Positions 25,264 to 38,204 of a DNA stretch of 64,000 bases are shown here, in pieces (within the stretch, counting starts at the first letter, position 1; each line of letters opens with the position of its first letter). A program made the translations under genes and the position numbers. The stretch lies in the NCBI GenBank assembly GCA_037389465.1, contig JAZARR010000090.1, forward strand, positions 62,001 through 126,000, given 5' to 3'. Below the pieces are notes generated by a model. It worked only from the letters and a program-made list of their open reading frames with translations, was not told the DNA's origin and made no database searches. Origin of the DNA: Baylisascaris procyonis. Lineage: Eukaryota > Nematoda > Chromadorea > Rhabditida > Ascarididae.

Positions 25264-27055
25264 GGTTGTGTGTGAGTATAATCCACGACATACGGTCATC
25301 CACTGGACTTAATTTCCTTGATTTTCCACACTGTCATACTAATCGTTATACATAAAGCGCGATGAGTTTCAAAATGCAAATTTTTTTGCCAGAAGTAACA
25401 CAACTGACCACGATTTTGAGGTGCGATTTTCTCATTCAATTATCACTCAATAGCATTTAATCCAGAATCATTGGTCCAGAATCAATCATTTAAATGAATC
25501 ATTAGTAATGGCATGATGAGCAATATTTCAATTCATAATTTATTCATAAGGTTGTTTTTGGCGGAATTTTTTTCTGTATATTTGGCAATTGGTTGTTTCC
25601 ATTTCAAAATGAAATATGAAAAGCGCATATCGCTCCAGCAGATCGCTTTGATATACTTTTCTATAAATTTTCAGCGTTACCATATATCATCTATTCAAAT
25701 GTCTTCTTTATGTTTTTTTTCGGTTTTTGCATAATTATTTGAGATTATATATGATAATAAAATTTGATAGTCACGTAAAGATTAGTGCTAAAAGAGACGA
25801 TTAGAGAGATGAGACATCAGCATCATTTGCGAAAGGTAAAACCGCGATCGGTCGCTTTTGAGGCTCTTCGATTGCACTTTTTATGTCGGGATGAAATATT
25901 AATTAATGAAACGTTTAAATCGTCTGAAGGCGTGCCCAGCGCCGTTACCCTCATCGCTGAACAAATTGCGTTTTCAAATATCTGCAGACCGCATAAATCT
26001 TCAAGCTTTAGAATGACGTTCTTTTTTGACCGTAATGAGAAACCACCGCGATTGAGGAGAGGGAGGTCACGGAGGGGAGGGAAGTAACGAACAAATCTTT
26101 AGCCAAACTAACAGGGTACAGTATATTATAGTATTTTGAAATGATTGTGATATTTGAAGTTTTAGGTTTCTTATATTACTATCAGTCATTCTTGTTGAGT
26201 TGTAAAGTTAAGCAAATTGCCCGCCCATAGTAAACTTTCTATTCGAAGCAGTAACTTTTTATGGATATTTAAATTTGGTTGCCAAAAATTCAGAAATGAG
26301 AAACAGTTTTTGCTTCGAATGTAATACTCCTAAGTAATCGGTGTTTTTGCAATGATTTTAGAGAAACTTAAATAATCTCCTTTCCTATTGTTTGTGAAAA
26401 CGCCAAATACCTCGACCTTGAAAGTCCATCCTATCGTTCAACCTAATTTCTTTGATATTACTCCTACCTGTTGAACTCACTCGCAGCACCTACTTTTTTT
26501 TGATGGCAGCATATGGATTGACCGTTATCCCAAATTGCAAGTTGGACTCGTTTTATCGAGCTGGGTGTTTTAGTTTCGCTTATTTACGCTCTTGCACTTA
26601 CTGTTTCCAAGTTTTTGAGTGTTTGTTTTTTGTAGATAATTGATGTTTCAGGCAAATTTCTTTTGTAGTCGCCCACCATCCAAAATTACATCTATGACTT
26701 ACAATCGACATAGTAGTCACCTTTCTCATTTTCGGGTCAGCTGAATATAATATTCGTCTATCCCTCCACTTGTGGGAGCCAGTTGGCAATCGCAAGATTC
26801 ATTTGCGTAATTAATTAGGTTCCGCCTTTTCAGTCGCTCTTTTCATTAATAGCTGAACAGACGAATATAATAAGTGACCTATATATTTGTGATCGAATAT
26901 TCAGCTGAGCTCATCATTGCCTGTCGTCATTGTTGAGGAGCACTAATAGAGGTTCGGAATATCTGTTTAACTCGTTGATAAGATTTTGACCGCAATGAGA
27001 TTCTGATTTCGAAATTCATTGAGGTACAAAATCGTCGTCTTTTATATTATGCGAG
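25262..27055. other. AT-rich unique DNA with unconvincing short ORFs
   Basis: The longest open frame, 25785-26087 (+, 100 aa), is basic at its C-terminus, where a purine-rich stretch gives RRGRSRRGG. It matches no family that I recognise. Near 26737-26908 the word TCAGCTGAATAT plus ATTCGTCT occurs once forward and twice in reverse complement (26859-26871 and 26894-26908), a small imperfect inverted repeat. No splice-supported gene model can be built. Confidence 0.4.
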
Positions 27056-27255
27056 TCCTTTTTCTTTGCCTACTTCTTTTCACTTGTCGTTCCCTCTCTG
27101 TCCCCTCCCTCTTTCTCCTTCTCTGTTCCTCACCTACTTCTCTCTCCTCTCTCCTCACTCTTTCCTTGTCTGTCTTCCTCTCCTTCTCTCTCTACCCTTC
27201 TCCTCTCCCTTCCCTCCTTCTGCTTTCCCCTCTTTCCCTCTCCCTCCTTTTTTCT
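27056..27255 (+). repeat. 200-bp polypyrimidine (CT-rich) tract
   Basis: Nearly pure C and T on the plus strand, with few purines, built from words such as CCCTCT, TCCTT and TCTCTC without a fixed period. The Ser/Leu/Pro-rich ORFs over it (about 27019-27381) are low-complexity artefacts. Such tracts can adopt triplex DNA when mirror-symmetric, but I did not find a clean mirror repeat. Confidence 0.9.
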
Positions 27256-28387
27256 GACTTTGTTGCTTTCACTATCCTGTTTTTTCTACTTTATTCACTG
27301 ATTCAAATGTTGACTTCCGTTTCGGTAATTCAACCGGCTAATCGTAATTGCGGTCATATGGATGTTGTGACTAGATTGTGAAGATTTGCGCCATCAGTTT
27401 CTTACTATGATTGAAAGATCGTCATAAAGTTTCCTACGCATATACTATAGGCGGCAATATTTTATTATTTTCAGCAACAGCTCATTTATTTACGAAATTG
27501 AAAAAAAGAAAGACGATTTTATGCTTATGAATAGGGCATTTATTGTATCGAAAATTTTCAAGCTTAAAAGTTGTTGAATGATCTCATATACTTCAATCGT
27601 ACCATTGCGGTCACTGCATATCTCAGATATACAATGGCGTCTTGATGCTATACTGCTATCATTAGGGTATTCATAGCGTTACATTTATAAACTATCATAT
27701 ATGATGAGTTTTGCTGAAAAAAAAAAAGAAATGTTTTAAACGGGGCTATAGCTTATAGAGTGAGCATGAAAAACTAAATGAAAACTTCTTATTGTAAGTA
27801 TGAGAGCCATTTGTTATTGAATTCGCTTCAATTTGTTCAATGCTATTGATAGGAAAGTGAGAGGCTAAAGGTCCAGCAGAAAGAAGGATTTTGTCCATCT
27901 TCCAGGAACGTTTATTCGCTATTATACATGTGTTTATATTTGTGATAACTTAGAATTTCATGCAAAATGATAGCCGTTGAAAAAAAAATTTTAAGTTGGA
28001 GAAATGATGATACGCGCTGAATTCGCCAAAACAGTTGTTCAGCAATATAATTTGCTAAATGATTTGTCAAATAATATCATTTTTTTTTTTGCTAAATAAT
28101 ATTATTCATGAAGTTTAAAATAACAGCACTATGCAAACTAAATGATCTTGAAATCTTTGCAAAAATGCCGTTTTCTAATAGCCAATCGCTTAAAATATCT
28201 TTTAGCTTTATCTTAGTTACTCAGCAATTTTAGCGCCGAGACACTAATCGCTTACAACACGTATACCACAGTTTATTGAATACTGTATTTTTCTGTTGTA
28301 TTTGAATATTGCGTTAAATCAAGACTAAGTGCAGCATAGTTTTTGATATTATGTATGTTATTGTTTTTATTTGGATGACTAGTGAAA
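27256..28387. other. AT-rich unique DNA, nothing recognised
   Basis: No credible ORF, RNA gene or repeat unit is visible. Short A and T runs occur at 27717-27728 and about 28080-28091. Confidence 0.5.
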
Positions 28388-28690
28388 ACTTTGTCCTCCG
28401 CAGATACGGACAAATATGGACAGATAGGGACGGACCGTATGTGCCGCGACTGCTTGACTACTGCGCTAACGCAGACCGTTTCACTGACCATCACTCGTGG
28501 TGGTGAAGGTATTGTTGCCGTATTATGCTCATCAGAAGTGTTGCATCATACGCGCACTTGCGCTGACGGGGCCTTCACCACTACAAGCGATGAGCGGTAT
28601 AACTACCTGCCGATCCTTAGCGGTAGGGCACCTACCCGGCGGGCAAGATCTCAGAGTCCATCGCTATCTGCGGATAAGGCTTTAATTAGT
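28388..28690. mobile_element. GC-rich structured island with terminal inverted repeats
   Basis: This stretch is clearly richer in G and C than its flanks. TCCGCAGATA at 28397-28406 reappears as its reverse complement TATCTGCGGA at 28665-28674, with more similarity on either side (CTTTGTC versus AAGCCTTA, then a shared GGAC). Inside, GTGGTGGTGAAGG at 28497-28509 pairs with CCTTCACCACTAC at 28572-28584, and GGTAGG-GCA-CCTACC at 28622-28636 is a perfect small hairpin. A 128-aa frame (28382-28768, +) runs through it, the longest outside the arrays, but it resembles no family I know and reads through the inverted repeats. A MITE or foldback element, or a structured RNA, are the alternatives. Confidence 0.45.
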
Positions 28691-30287
28691 CATAAAAAAG
28701 CTACAACATTGGCTCAGTCAGAGTCGGACTATACTTCGCTTCAGTACGAGTATTTTATTAACGTATAGCTAATCTTATTGTTTTGCATCTTTATTCATAC
28801 TTTTGGTGTTTTCCTATATGCTTATGCTCATATCTTGAGCTAAAGATGACCAACCAAAAATTTGCATAGAACTTTTCTATATATTCATAAGGAATTCTAT
28901 TATAAAATATTTCCAATTGTGAACATGAGAATTATAAGAGTAATGACTGCTAAAATATCTGGCATATAAATTTTCTAAAGGACCAGAATAATTGCTTACT
29001 TATTCAAAAAAAAATATCGTTCGCTTATTGAAGCATCGTCGATAATATCTAGCAGCATTAAAGCTTTTCGTTTGTAACTTCAATATGATTATTTAGGAGT
29101 GTTGGAAATTGGAGGTGCGATTATTGTTTGGACGCTTACCGGGGACACGTAATCGGCATCGCGTTGTATTCCTGCGGAGCGAACTATTTGGTTCGGTGTC
29201 GAATTGGGCTCCTGTTCTCGTCAGAACTCTAACAATCCTTCAACTCAAGGTGGCGGGCTGGCTGTTATCGCGTATTTTATACCGCTCCTTGTAAGTCTAT
29301 TTATTCGATTCCTTTTTTACATTTTACACTAACTTTTTTTCTTATTTCGTTCTTTTTTTCACTGCATGTCATATCGTCATCAATGATGTTCTTTGCTGCG
29401 TAACCCCGATTTGCATAGAATATTTCATGTATTTTCGTGGACAGCTGTTCCTTGTAAACCGCATTGGTGGAATTTTGTTACTATATGAGATCAACTAGTC
29501 GTTGCTATATGAGACCAAGTGGTTGCTTTGATTTTCTATTAAAATATTGCGGCATTTCTTACAAAATTTTCGGCTTCGTCTATGCTAATTTCTTTACAAT
29601 ATTTCATAGAAGAAGTTCTGTCTTACTTGACACCCTTACGATGTTAGAACATAAAATTGCGGTCTCGAAAGTTTATATAAACGAATTAGTGCTAATCACA
29701 TCGAGCTCTCACTTAACGAAAAAGAAAATAGTTGTGATATAGTGCAATGGCACTCTTGTTGTGTCAAATTTCGCAGCATATGCTCAGAAATGCCACATCA
29801 TTAGAGTTGCTTGTGTTCACCTGTCCAATGTGTTGAAGTCTTCACTCAGCAAAACGCTTTCACTAGATTTTATATTAGAAGGCGCCCGAATTTTGATGGT
29901 AACGTCATTGCTTTTTGTGGTCTCCTAGTGGTGTTGTTAAGGAGAATGGGAGTGTACGTGATTTCGTTAGGCAATGTTCTGTTTTTCGACCCTCATGAGC
30001 CTTGGTTTTCTCCGAGGTCTCATGTAGGCCGTCATCAGGAATGAGTGGTGGGCATGGACTTTGACAAGATTGTGGAATACTCGAATTCGGTACATGAATT
30101 TCTGGAGTGAGTTTTTTTTATTGACTCTATGCGATCGCTGGTAGCCTTTTTCATAAGCATAACTAAGTTTTGTAAGCATCCAAGTTTCAGCTATAGGTAC
30201 ATCTCTTACACGTTTCATGCACTGCTGAGTATATAAGTTTTTACGCGTATTTTAATTATTATAGGAAGCAATGATGCAAAATCAGCC
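28691..30287. other. AT-rich unique DNA with one GC-richer patch
   Basis: Around 29100-29300 the base composition rises and two plus-strand frames stay open for about 45-60 codons. One ends at TCCTTGTAAGTCT, which resembles a 5' splice site. The peptides match nothing that I recognise. Frames at 29464-29742 and 29811-30044 look random. A decayed exon or transposon fragment near 29.2 kb is possible but unproven. Confidence 0.3.
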
Positions 30288-30485
30288 ACTAATTTCAACT
30301 TTCTAAGAGCGCAGCGTAGTTTTCATAGTTTCTGTTTTCTAACTTCTATTCATTCGAAGATGCAATAAATCCCGGCAGGTTTCTAATGTCTAATATTGTT
30401 AAGAAAAGGTTTTATTTAGAGTTGAATTCAAGCTCACAATTTTTTTTTCCGAAACCATCTGCGGGATTGAAAAAACCATTATTTA

Positions 30486-30544
<59 letters not shown>

Positions 30545-30563
30545 ATATAATATGTATAAAAAA

Positions 30564-30633
<70 letters not shown>

Positions 30634-30866
30634 ATATATACTAATAGTATATGCGGTTTGCAACTTGATGAATTCACCAATAGTTTTTCCAGTACCGCAG
30701 ATGGTTTCGGGAAAAAGTTGTGAATTTGAATACAACTCTAAATGAAACCTTTTCTTAACAATATTAGAAATTAGAAACCTGCCCAGGTTTATTGCTTCTT
30801 CGAATGAATAGAAGTTAGAGAATAGAAACTGCGAAAACTATGCGCGCTTTTAGAAAGTTGAAATTA

Positions 30867-30868
<2 letters not shown>
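30288..30868. mobile_element. Foldback element with (TA)n core, arms about 190 bp
   Basis: The left arm 30288-30482 and right arm 30679-30868 are reverse complements at roughly 85-90%. Shared words include ACTAATTTCAACTTTCTAA at the outer ends, TAACTTCTATTCATTCGAAG, AATATTGTTAAGAAAAGGTT, GAAACCATCTGCGG and GCAGGTTTCTAAT. The spacer is mostly (TA)n (30487-30541 and 30566-30650), separated by AACCATATAATATG. Another (TA)n run starts directly at the right outer end. No gene lies inside; Tyr-Ile ORFs over it are artefacts. This fits a MITE/foldback transposon whose TA-rich core, and perhaps TA target site, expanded. Confidence 0.8.

Positions 30869-30928
<60 letters not shown>
30869..30928. repeat. 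(TA)n microsatellite flanking the foldback element
   Basis: A TA run of about 60 bp with one CA interruption, continuous with the right end of the inverted repeat. Confidence 0.95.
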
Positions 30929-32030
30929 GTAACTCAATATTCTTTTATTGCATAATGTCACAAGTCGTGTCCGTTGTTGACGTATTGCCTTCTGTCATTG
31001 AAATATTTTCATCTAGTTTTCACGTTGCATGAGCTTTCTAGGAGAATCTGTTGAATGCAACATGAGATCTTTCCCCGACTAAATTTACTCCTCGCTCTGC
31101 CATTGCTTCATATGACATGAACATGAAATTCTGCCGCTAATTTAATGGAAACTTCAACTCCTCCAGTGAGCTACATTGTATATATCTCGTTAGCATTCTA
31201 TATATTGTCGACACTGTACCTCATGTTATAGTATAATAGCCTCTATTAGTGAATGTCGTCGATACTCTAGTTCGTTTTATAGTATGATAGCTTATGTTAG
31301 TGATATTGTGGATCGGATAATCCTAGAGAAGAGAAAAAGAAATCAGGCATCAGCAATCAGTCGTCCTTTTGTTGAATATCTATTCATTTCGTTATGCGAG
31401 CTTAACGAAATTTCATCGTTACTTATCTCCTTTAGTAGATAGTTGCCATAACGAATCATTTCAAGAGTGTTCACGATACATTTATTAATAAGTTGTCCTG
31501 CATAAATTGTGCTTAACTCTTGATGTGATTAAGTACTTACTTCTTATATTGCAAAGGCCGCCAATACTTGAAATATTCATTCCATCTCAATTAACTCTTG
31601 ATTTGACTGCGGAAAAATATAACGCTTCTTGTATATTTCGTAGGTTTATACAAAAAGTCTCAAAAGTGAAAAGAAAAGTGCGCGGAATATTAAAAGAATC
31701 TCAAAAAGCGGCATAAAGTTCTATTAAGTTGCGAAAAATTTATGAAAAATATTATCGGAATGAGAGAAGATATGAACTAAGCTTTCATGGGGAGGATCTG
31801 GAGTTCATTTACTAAGTTCTTTCTTTGCTTCCGTTTATTGAAAGCATCGAGCAATCGTTTTTGTAGTCATAGTTGATATTTTTACAAAATATATTCGTAA
31901 CTCTTCTTTTCGCTGCCGTTATGCTGTTCATTACCGTTAAGCTTCTTGCAAATTTTCGTATATATGTGTCCAGTTGTCGGGTAGTTTTGAATATACGGCT
32001 TCTGAAATCAGAATTGTGAAATTTTACGGG
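30929..32030. other. AT-rich unique DNA
   Basis: No gene recognised. It contains the 51-bp duplication listed at 31207-31305. The frame at 31507-31716 (+, 69 aa) is Lys-rich at its end and not recognised. Confidence 0.45.
31207..31305 (+). repeat. 51-bp direct duplication
   Basis: 31207-31254 and 31258-31305 share GTCGA-ACTCT, TTATAGTAT-ATAGC and TTAGTGA at about 75% identity. Two copies only. Confidence 0.75.
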
Positions 32031-32091
32031 TATAGTTTTAATTAAATGATGATCATATATTGTAGACGGTCATCATTTAATTAAAACTATA
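32031..32091. repeat. Perfect 22-bp inverted repeat
   Basis: 32031-32052 (starting TATAGTTTTAATTAAATG) is matched exactly by its reverse complement at 32070-32091, with a 17-nt loop. Related words recur just outside: TTTTACGGGTATAGTT at the left (about 32022) and CTTTACAGGTATAGTT further right (about 32120), plus AAATCATTTAATTA. The whole may be a small foldback element of about 110 bp. Confidence 0.85.
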
Positions 32092-35000
32092 TCTGTTAAT
32101 TAAATCATTTAATTAGCTAAACTTTACAGGTATAGTTGATTCGTAAATTATGAAAGTAGCTATAGCCATTCCAATGTATGAAAGAATATATATGTATACC
32201 TGTTACATCTGTCAGATTTTTAAGTAGAAGATTGATTCTTTTCGTAGAAAATTTAAACTTCGATGAGATCATTACACTGCAATGGCGCTGTTCTCTTTAT
32301 TCTAGTTTTCTTTACTTCCGGTGTGAAAATCTTCATTAGCATAGAATAGGATAGCAGATGTTTATCCTTGCAATTTCGCTGACTTATTTCCTCATTTTCT
32401 ATTATTTCGATTGCGAATCGTTCACTTTCATCGAATTAGCAACTATATTGCAATCGGAAAGATACCTTACAGGTATAGAAAGTAACAGTAATTATAAAAT
32501 TACATTGCGTTAATTTTTGGTGATATTTCGCTCATCTTGTTCACATCTAATGAAATTTTAACCAGTGCTAAACAACCATTGGCTATTTTCAACAAGGTGC
32601 CATCGTTCCATCTGTTTTATCACCGCCCTAATAATCTCACGTAATGTGCTATCGTTTTTGGTAGATTACAATATTGATGGTGCCAACTTTCAACACTTTA
32701 GTATTTTATAGATTCCTAACACTATTTATTATACCTTTCGTTAAATAAACTTTAAACATTAATAAAGGTATATTGTAGGTTGCTTATGAATTGGTTTATG
32801 TGTTGTTAAATTTCGTAAGCAATGTAAATTAGCTCTAACAATGCTCAATGAAGCGCACCAACAATGAGGCACATAATGTGTTTTTTTTTCTGGCGCAAAT
32901 TCTTGAAGCGATTAGATGCTTTTTGAGAGAGCGACAATTGTGTCGCATTGTTGTGGTGTGAAGTTGATCGATTTTGCCTGCGGGAACCAATTTTCCTTTG
33001 AAAGCAATTCGAATGCTTATGTCGCATACGAAACATTCTCACTTCCAAATCGCCTTCCTATACGTTCATTTTGCAGTTAGCAGTTGATGTTACTACTATT
33101 GGTCTGAAGTAATTGCCTCATTCTACCATATAGTAGTCTTGGACTCATGCAAAAGTATGCAGATATCTACTTGGTCTCATACACATGGCCTCATCGTCAA
33201 GGATTTTGTGCAAATTCCTCGATTAGTAATACTCGTATCTAAAATTTATATCATTTTAGATGTGTCCTGCGGATATTTTATTCTAATGGAGTGACTTTAT
33301 TTAGGTACATAGAGTACCTTTGAAATTTATTAGTATCTTAGCTTGAAAATGTAGCTTGAACGCCTGTGAAAAGTAGTAATATTTCAGTTTGACCCCATCC
33401 ATAACAATTACAATCAAATGTTGCTGCTACTTTTACCCAATAAGAAAAACAACTTTTGCTTTAACTTTCATAAATATACAACAGTCTTTATGATGAATTT
33501 CGGTGCTTCCAACACACCAATTCATCGAAAAATTTACCCTTTTTCTCTATAAAGTTCTCTTAAAAAAAAACTCTCATCGTTTTATTCTATCGCGTCTAAG
33601 CACTACAATCCATAATAATTTTTGTAAGAGGTTCTTCCGTTCTTTAGGCGAAAAGATGGTGGTATGGATTTTTTATGAAAGAGAAAGTGGTAAACAATGA
33701 TTCCATTTTTGAGAGTACGTTGGTTCCCACTTACGGAGGGAGATTAACTACATTCAAATAAAATGAAAAAATAACTAGGGATATACAAACAGAACCTTTA
33801 GATACCAGCTTAAAAATAATGAACTACTTTTGCTGGTCAAAAATTAATACTGCTGATAATTCCTAGTGAATCGTCTTGAAAGGTGTTTTAGGTCTTTCCA
33901 GTTATTTTTTTTCCATAATTTTCGCCAGTTTTTTTTTTTTTTTTTTTTTAAATTGAGCAGCTTCTCTTAGCTAGTTGATGGTCGGATAGCGCTTAATCAG
34001 TTGTGGACATAAAAATGCGTCAAACGAGCAAATTTTTGATAGCTAAACTTAGATCTTTCATTCTCATTCCGGCAGAAAAAATTCTTTTGTGAAACTTTGA
34101 AGATGTGATGACTTCTTTATGATGAAGGCAGTGAATGTTTTCACTGTTTGTTGCCTCTAAGCAATTCACCTAATTAATCCATATGTTAGATCGTATTTTG
34201 ATTACGGGAGCTCTTCCGCGTCTAACTCTTCTTTTTCCCCTCTCCTCTTCTCTCACCCTTCCATCTTACCTTCATCCATTTAAACAAGCAGAATAGAAAT
34301 TTCTGGCGTCAGTACTCAATAGGCTGAAGTATGCGAATAATGCGGCTAGCGCGATGCTACAATCTCAATATGATTTTTGGGCTCTTAGATGCTTTTTTTA
34401 TTAAATTGCTGATGATTTGTGAATAAGAAAAATAATTTATTTATATTGTTGCCTCCAATAATTTTGCTGGTGATGCATTTAAATTCGACAAAAGAATGTT
34501 GTCAGTAAGGGTTCATAGCCAAGTACTATTCTAAACTGCCCAGCTGAATGGATTTTTTGGAGCAAAAGCTTCTTTTTTCTTTCCGGCTTCCCATTCGCCT
34601 AGCATGTGGTCTTTGCCTGCATAAGTAGACCATTTCAGCTTTTACTGAAGAGTGGTGCGCACTAATCAAATAATATTGCATTTTCTACAGTTGTAGTGCA
34701 TTATACATTTTAATAGTGACGTCAGCTTGTCGGTGTATTTCCTTATTTGCTAGTTTCAGCCCTAGAGCCACAGAAATGGAAGCTGCGAAATTCGGTGGTT
34801 TTATGGCCATAAAGAGCTGTAAAGGTCACTTAACAGGTCTTAAAATTTGCATACATTTTGCAACCCATCAAGTTTCATTTTTTTAGGCTGTCGGACTTCT
34901 AAAAAAGCACTCTTTCATAGGCAATTCGAAAAAGCAATCGAATTATTGCAGATAGGATTAGATTATTCCTTACAATCCATAAAAGTGGTTGATGTGGTGA

Positions 35001-35758
35001 TTGAAATAGCACGAACGCATATTGTACCAGTTGTTCTGGCGCGCTTTCCTTTTTTTCTTGGTCCAAATCATTCATTACGCTTCACACCGTTGGGTTATTC
35101 TGTCTGCGCAGCAAATGAAATTAGTTTTAGTGAAAACATCACAGCTGAGCTAATCATATTTGCATAAATTATCTGCTCGTTTTTCGTAATTTTCAAATAG
35201 TGTCACTTATTCGAAAGATCATTGAGGTTCTTCGCTGATTTCTATTTCTCGTCTTCAATAATATACTCGTCTTTCATCTGATATTATGCAACAGTTCTCT
35301 TTTCATTACTGATGTGTATGAATTTTACTAATATAGGCGATTATCATCAATTTTTGACATTAGTCGTCAATAATGTGGATGACCGTTGTGTAAAATAATA
35401 TCACTCACCTCAGACATTTGCACCACTTCAGTATTTTTTTGTGCATAATCTCAGGCAATCGTTTGACATAGGATGGAATTTTATTTGAGCGAAAAATGTG
35501 AAAATCTGTCGTATTTATGCTATCCTTTAGCTAGAAAAAATTTGATAGAAGATTTCCTTGCATTGCATAATATGAGGTCATACTGGGAAGCATTATTTTT
35601 TAGGCATATTTCCGATCACACAAGATTATATATAGCCACCAATTAAACGAGCGCATTTCATAAGGCAGTTTCATTTATTGAGTAAAAAGTTTTAAACATC
35701 ATTTTTTTAGATTTGCAATATTTTTTCGGTATTTATACTTATATCGATAAAAAGTTGA

Positions 35759-35764
<6 letters not shown>
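32092..35764. other. AT-rich unique DNA, no gene recognised
   Basis: The best frame is 34847-35167 (+, 106 aa), with a helical-looking stretch (FEKAIELLQIGLDYSLQSI). It follows a TTTTTTTAGGC acceptor-like site, but no partner exon or known domain can be named. A T21 run lies at 33929-33949. A pyrimidine-rich patch lies at about 34215-34275. Confidence 0.4.

Positions 35765-35818
<54 letters not shown>
35765..35818. repeat. (TA)n microsatellite
   Basis: A pure TA run of about 54 bp. Confidence 0.98.
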
Positions 35819-35819
<1 letters not shown>

Positions 35820-38204
35820 TGCTATATATTTTTATGAGGAATAATGTACTTTTATTGGCAGCCAATATTTACTTATGTGTTCAATATCGATAACATTCTT
35901 ATCATCATCTGTTTAGGGTATACTGCACCCTGCTAATGATCTTTGTACACTCTGTTACTGTCTAAAAATAATCTGTGCAATTTTAATTGACAAAAATTAT
36001 TATTTATTGCTGCAAAATGATTGCATTAACGTTGAGAAAACTCTACTCACTTCTAGAAATTTATGTCTTTTGATATCCTTCATTAGCGCATATATGCAAT
36101 CTGTTGAATAAAGGTAATATGTCTTCCTATAAAACGAATCGCTCTTAGAGACGATCATCCAGAATAAGGTCTTTTTTGCATAGCATAGATTTTACCTAGG
36201 GTTGCGCAGATGAATGTAAAATTTTCAGGAGCGTTCTTCATAAATTGTTGATTTTAAGTGGATGAACCGTAGATGCTATAGTACAAATCTTAAAAAACTT
36301 CGTGGAAAGGGGCATCATATAGAGTTACCTAGCTAGTTACCATCCCAATCTTTTTTTTTTTTTTTTGAAAAAATGAGATTCAAGCAACATTACCATTTTT
36401 GGTAAATTGTTACCATGAGTTTTCCATTTATTTCTTTTATTACAGAATTTTTATGAAAATTATATTTTCTATATAGGGAAGTCACTATTTGAAAACTTCT
36501 GCTGTGAATTAATTTATGTGCCTCCTAAAGGACGATTATTTATTTCCATTGATTTAGTGTCATTCATTTATGTGAGAAGGAAATATTCTATTTTCGAATA
36601 GATGTAGAATAAACAATCATGTAAGTAGTGTTATCAATGAGGGTGCTACCATTTTGTTGGAACATCAAACATCAGTAGCGTATGTGACGAACTGATAAGC
36701 ATAGGTAATCGTGGATTAGTTCTTCGTAGCATATCAATCAACTTTTATCAGCTAACTATTCGTTCTTGAAGCAGTCTCACAAATATTGCTTCTTATTGAG
36801 TGTCACCCCATTTCAACGCTCTGTTTGTATCAACGACAAGCTATTCGCCAATGCAAAGGTGACTAACTATTCAAATATTTTATGATTCAATCAACTATAG
36901 GATGAAGGTGATTTGTAGTGATTTTTATTGTTCCAAATCGTGATGAAATGCTAGATCATCGCCCCATAAATGTTAAATTAATGCCCACTATTGCGCGAAA
37001 TCCGGTACGTCTATGTATAACTCATTGCCAACAGCTAATCCTGTGACGCTAGATTTATGGACTATAAATATATTCATTAGACGGCTAAGCGATTTACCTA
37101 TCATAACATGAGATATTGAATCCTGAATCTCATTTAGATACGATCCAGAAATGAAAATGTTGTTTTCTTTATTTTCTTTATGTGAGCAAGTCGTTCCCAT
37201 TCCGGTTACTTCACAGGTGTGGTAGTTTTTGTAACGCTTTAAAAGCCACATTAGCGAATCACCGTCGAATCATTAGGCCTGCCGATTTTCGATTGGGCGA
37301 TTTGCAAAGGGGATCGTGCGTTAAGCATAAGGAGAATAGATGCGCGAAGGTAGTACGTAAATAGCTCTTGGGGCTGAATGCAAGGTGAGCAAAAGCCCCA
37401 TATTCTCAACCTGTGGAACTTTACATAAAAGTCCACCTGCAAAGAGATAAGTGCCGAAGCATGCCACAAGTGGTTGACAAATATGCGCTTTTGCGTACCT
37501 CTCATTTGACTAACCAGTTTGATAAGTTGCCAGTAAAAGATAAAATGTACAAAAATGCACTCATATTTTATTTGGAGCCAGCACCCATATAAATGTCCTA
37601 GAGTTTATTCTTTTTCAACTTGCAATGGAAATGGAACAGATGTGGAATGTGAGGAAATTGTTTCCACTTTTAAACGCCTATAAGAGTCTTAGACTTCGTG
37701 TATCCAACTTTGATTATTCCCGAGTTTAAGCAGCGAGCTGGCAGATAGATCTATCCATGCGCGAAGACATGCTGTCACTAAAATCTGTTTTTACAAAGAA
37801 AAAGCAATGTTCCTTCAAAAATTATGCTACTAACAATAACCTACCATATGAAAGCGCACAATGAACTCTCTTAGGCCGCTTAGAATAACGAGAAGATAAT
37901 TGTTTTTAAAGGATGTGAATTGATTGAGGTTCAATATCGAAATGGGTATTAAAAATTTAAAAGGAAAAAGATTCAGAGGAAAGAAGGGAAAACAAACTCG
38001 CGCGAAATAAAAGGTTTTTTTTTGCTAGAATTCGCTTTTCAGCATCTTTTCTGCAGATTTTTTTGCTACTTAAAAGCAATTACCTACCTCTGGCAGGAAA
38101 TTCTCATTCAAATGCGCAATATAATCATGGCATGATGTGAGCGGATTTATGAATGGGATGATGGGTGATTATGGACCGGAAATCCAATTCCAGAATATTC
38201 CGGC
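35819..38204. other. AT-rich unique DNA with unconvincing minus-strand ORFs
   Basis: Two minus-strand frames, 37505-37251 (84 aa) and 37251-36988 (87 aa), touch through a stop-start overlap (TAATG). Neither resembles a known protein and no splice structure supports them. The last about 40 bp before 38204 contain ACCGGAAATCC and GAATATTCCGG, echoing the TTCCGG words of the satellite. Confidence 0.4.

Noticed and set aside
30412..30735. Tyr-Ile repeat proteins over TA tracts
   Set aside because: Translation of (TA)n microsatellite, as at 25173-25355.
34847..35167. An exon with a helical domain
   Set aside because: Acceptor-like site and plausible peptide, but no partner exon, no recognised family and normal background composition.
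36988..37505. Two overlapping minus-strand genes
   Set aside because: The TAATG overlap is probably chance; the peptides are not recognisable and bicistronic overlap is not expected here.
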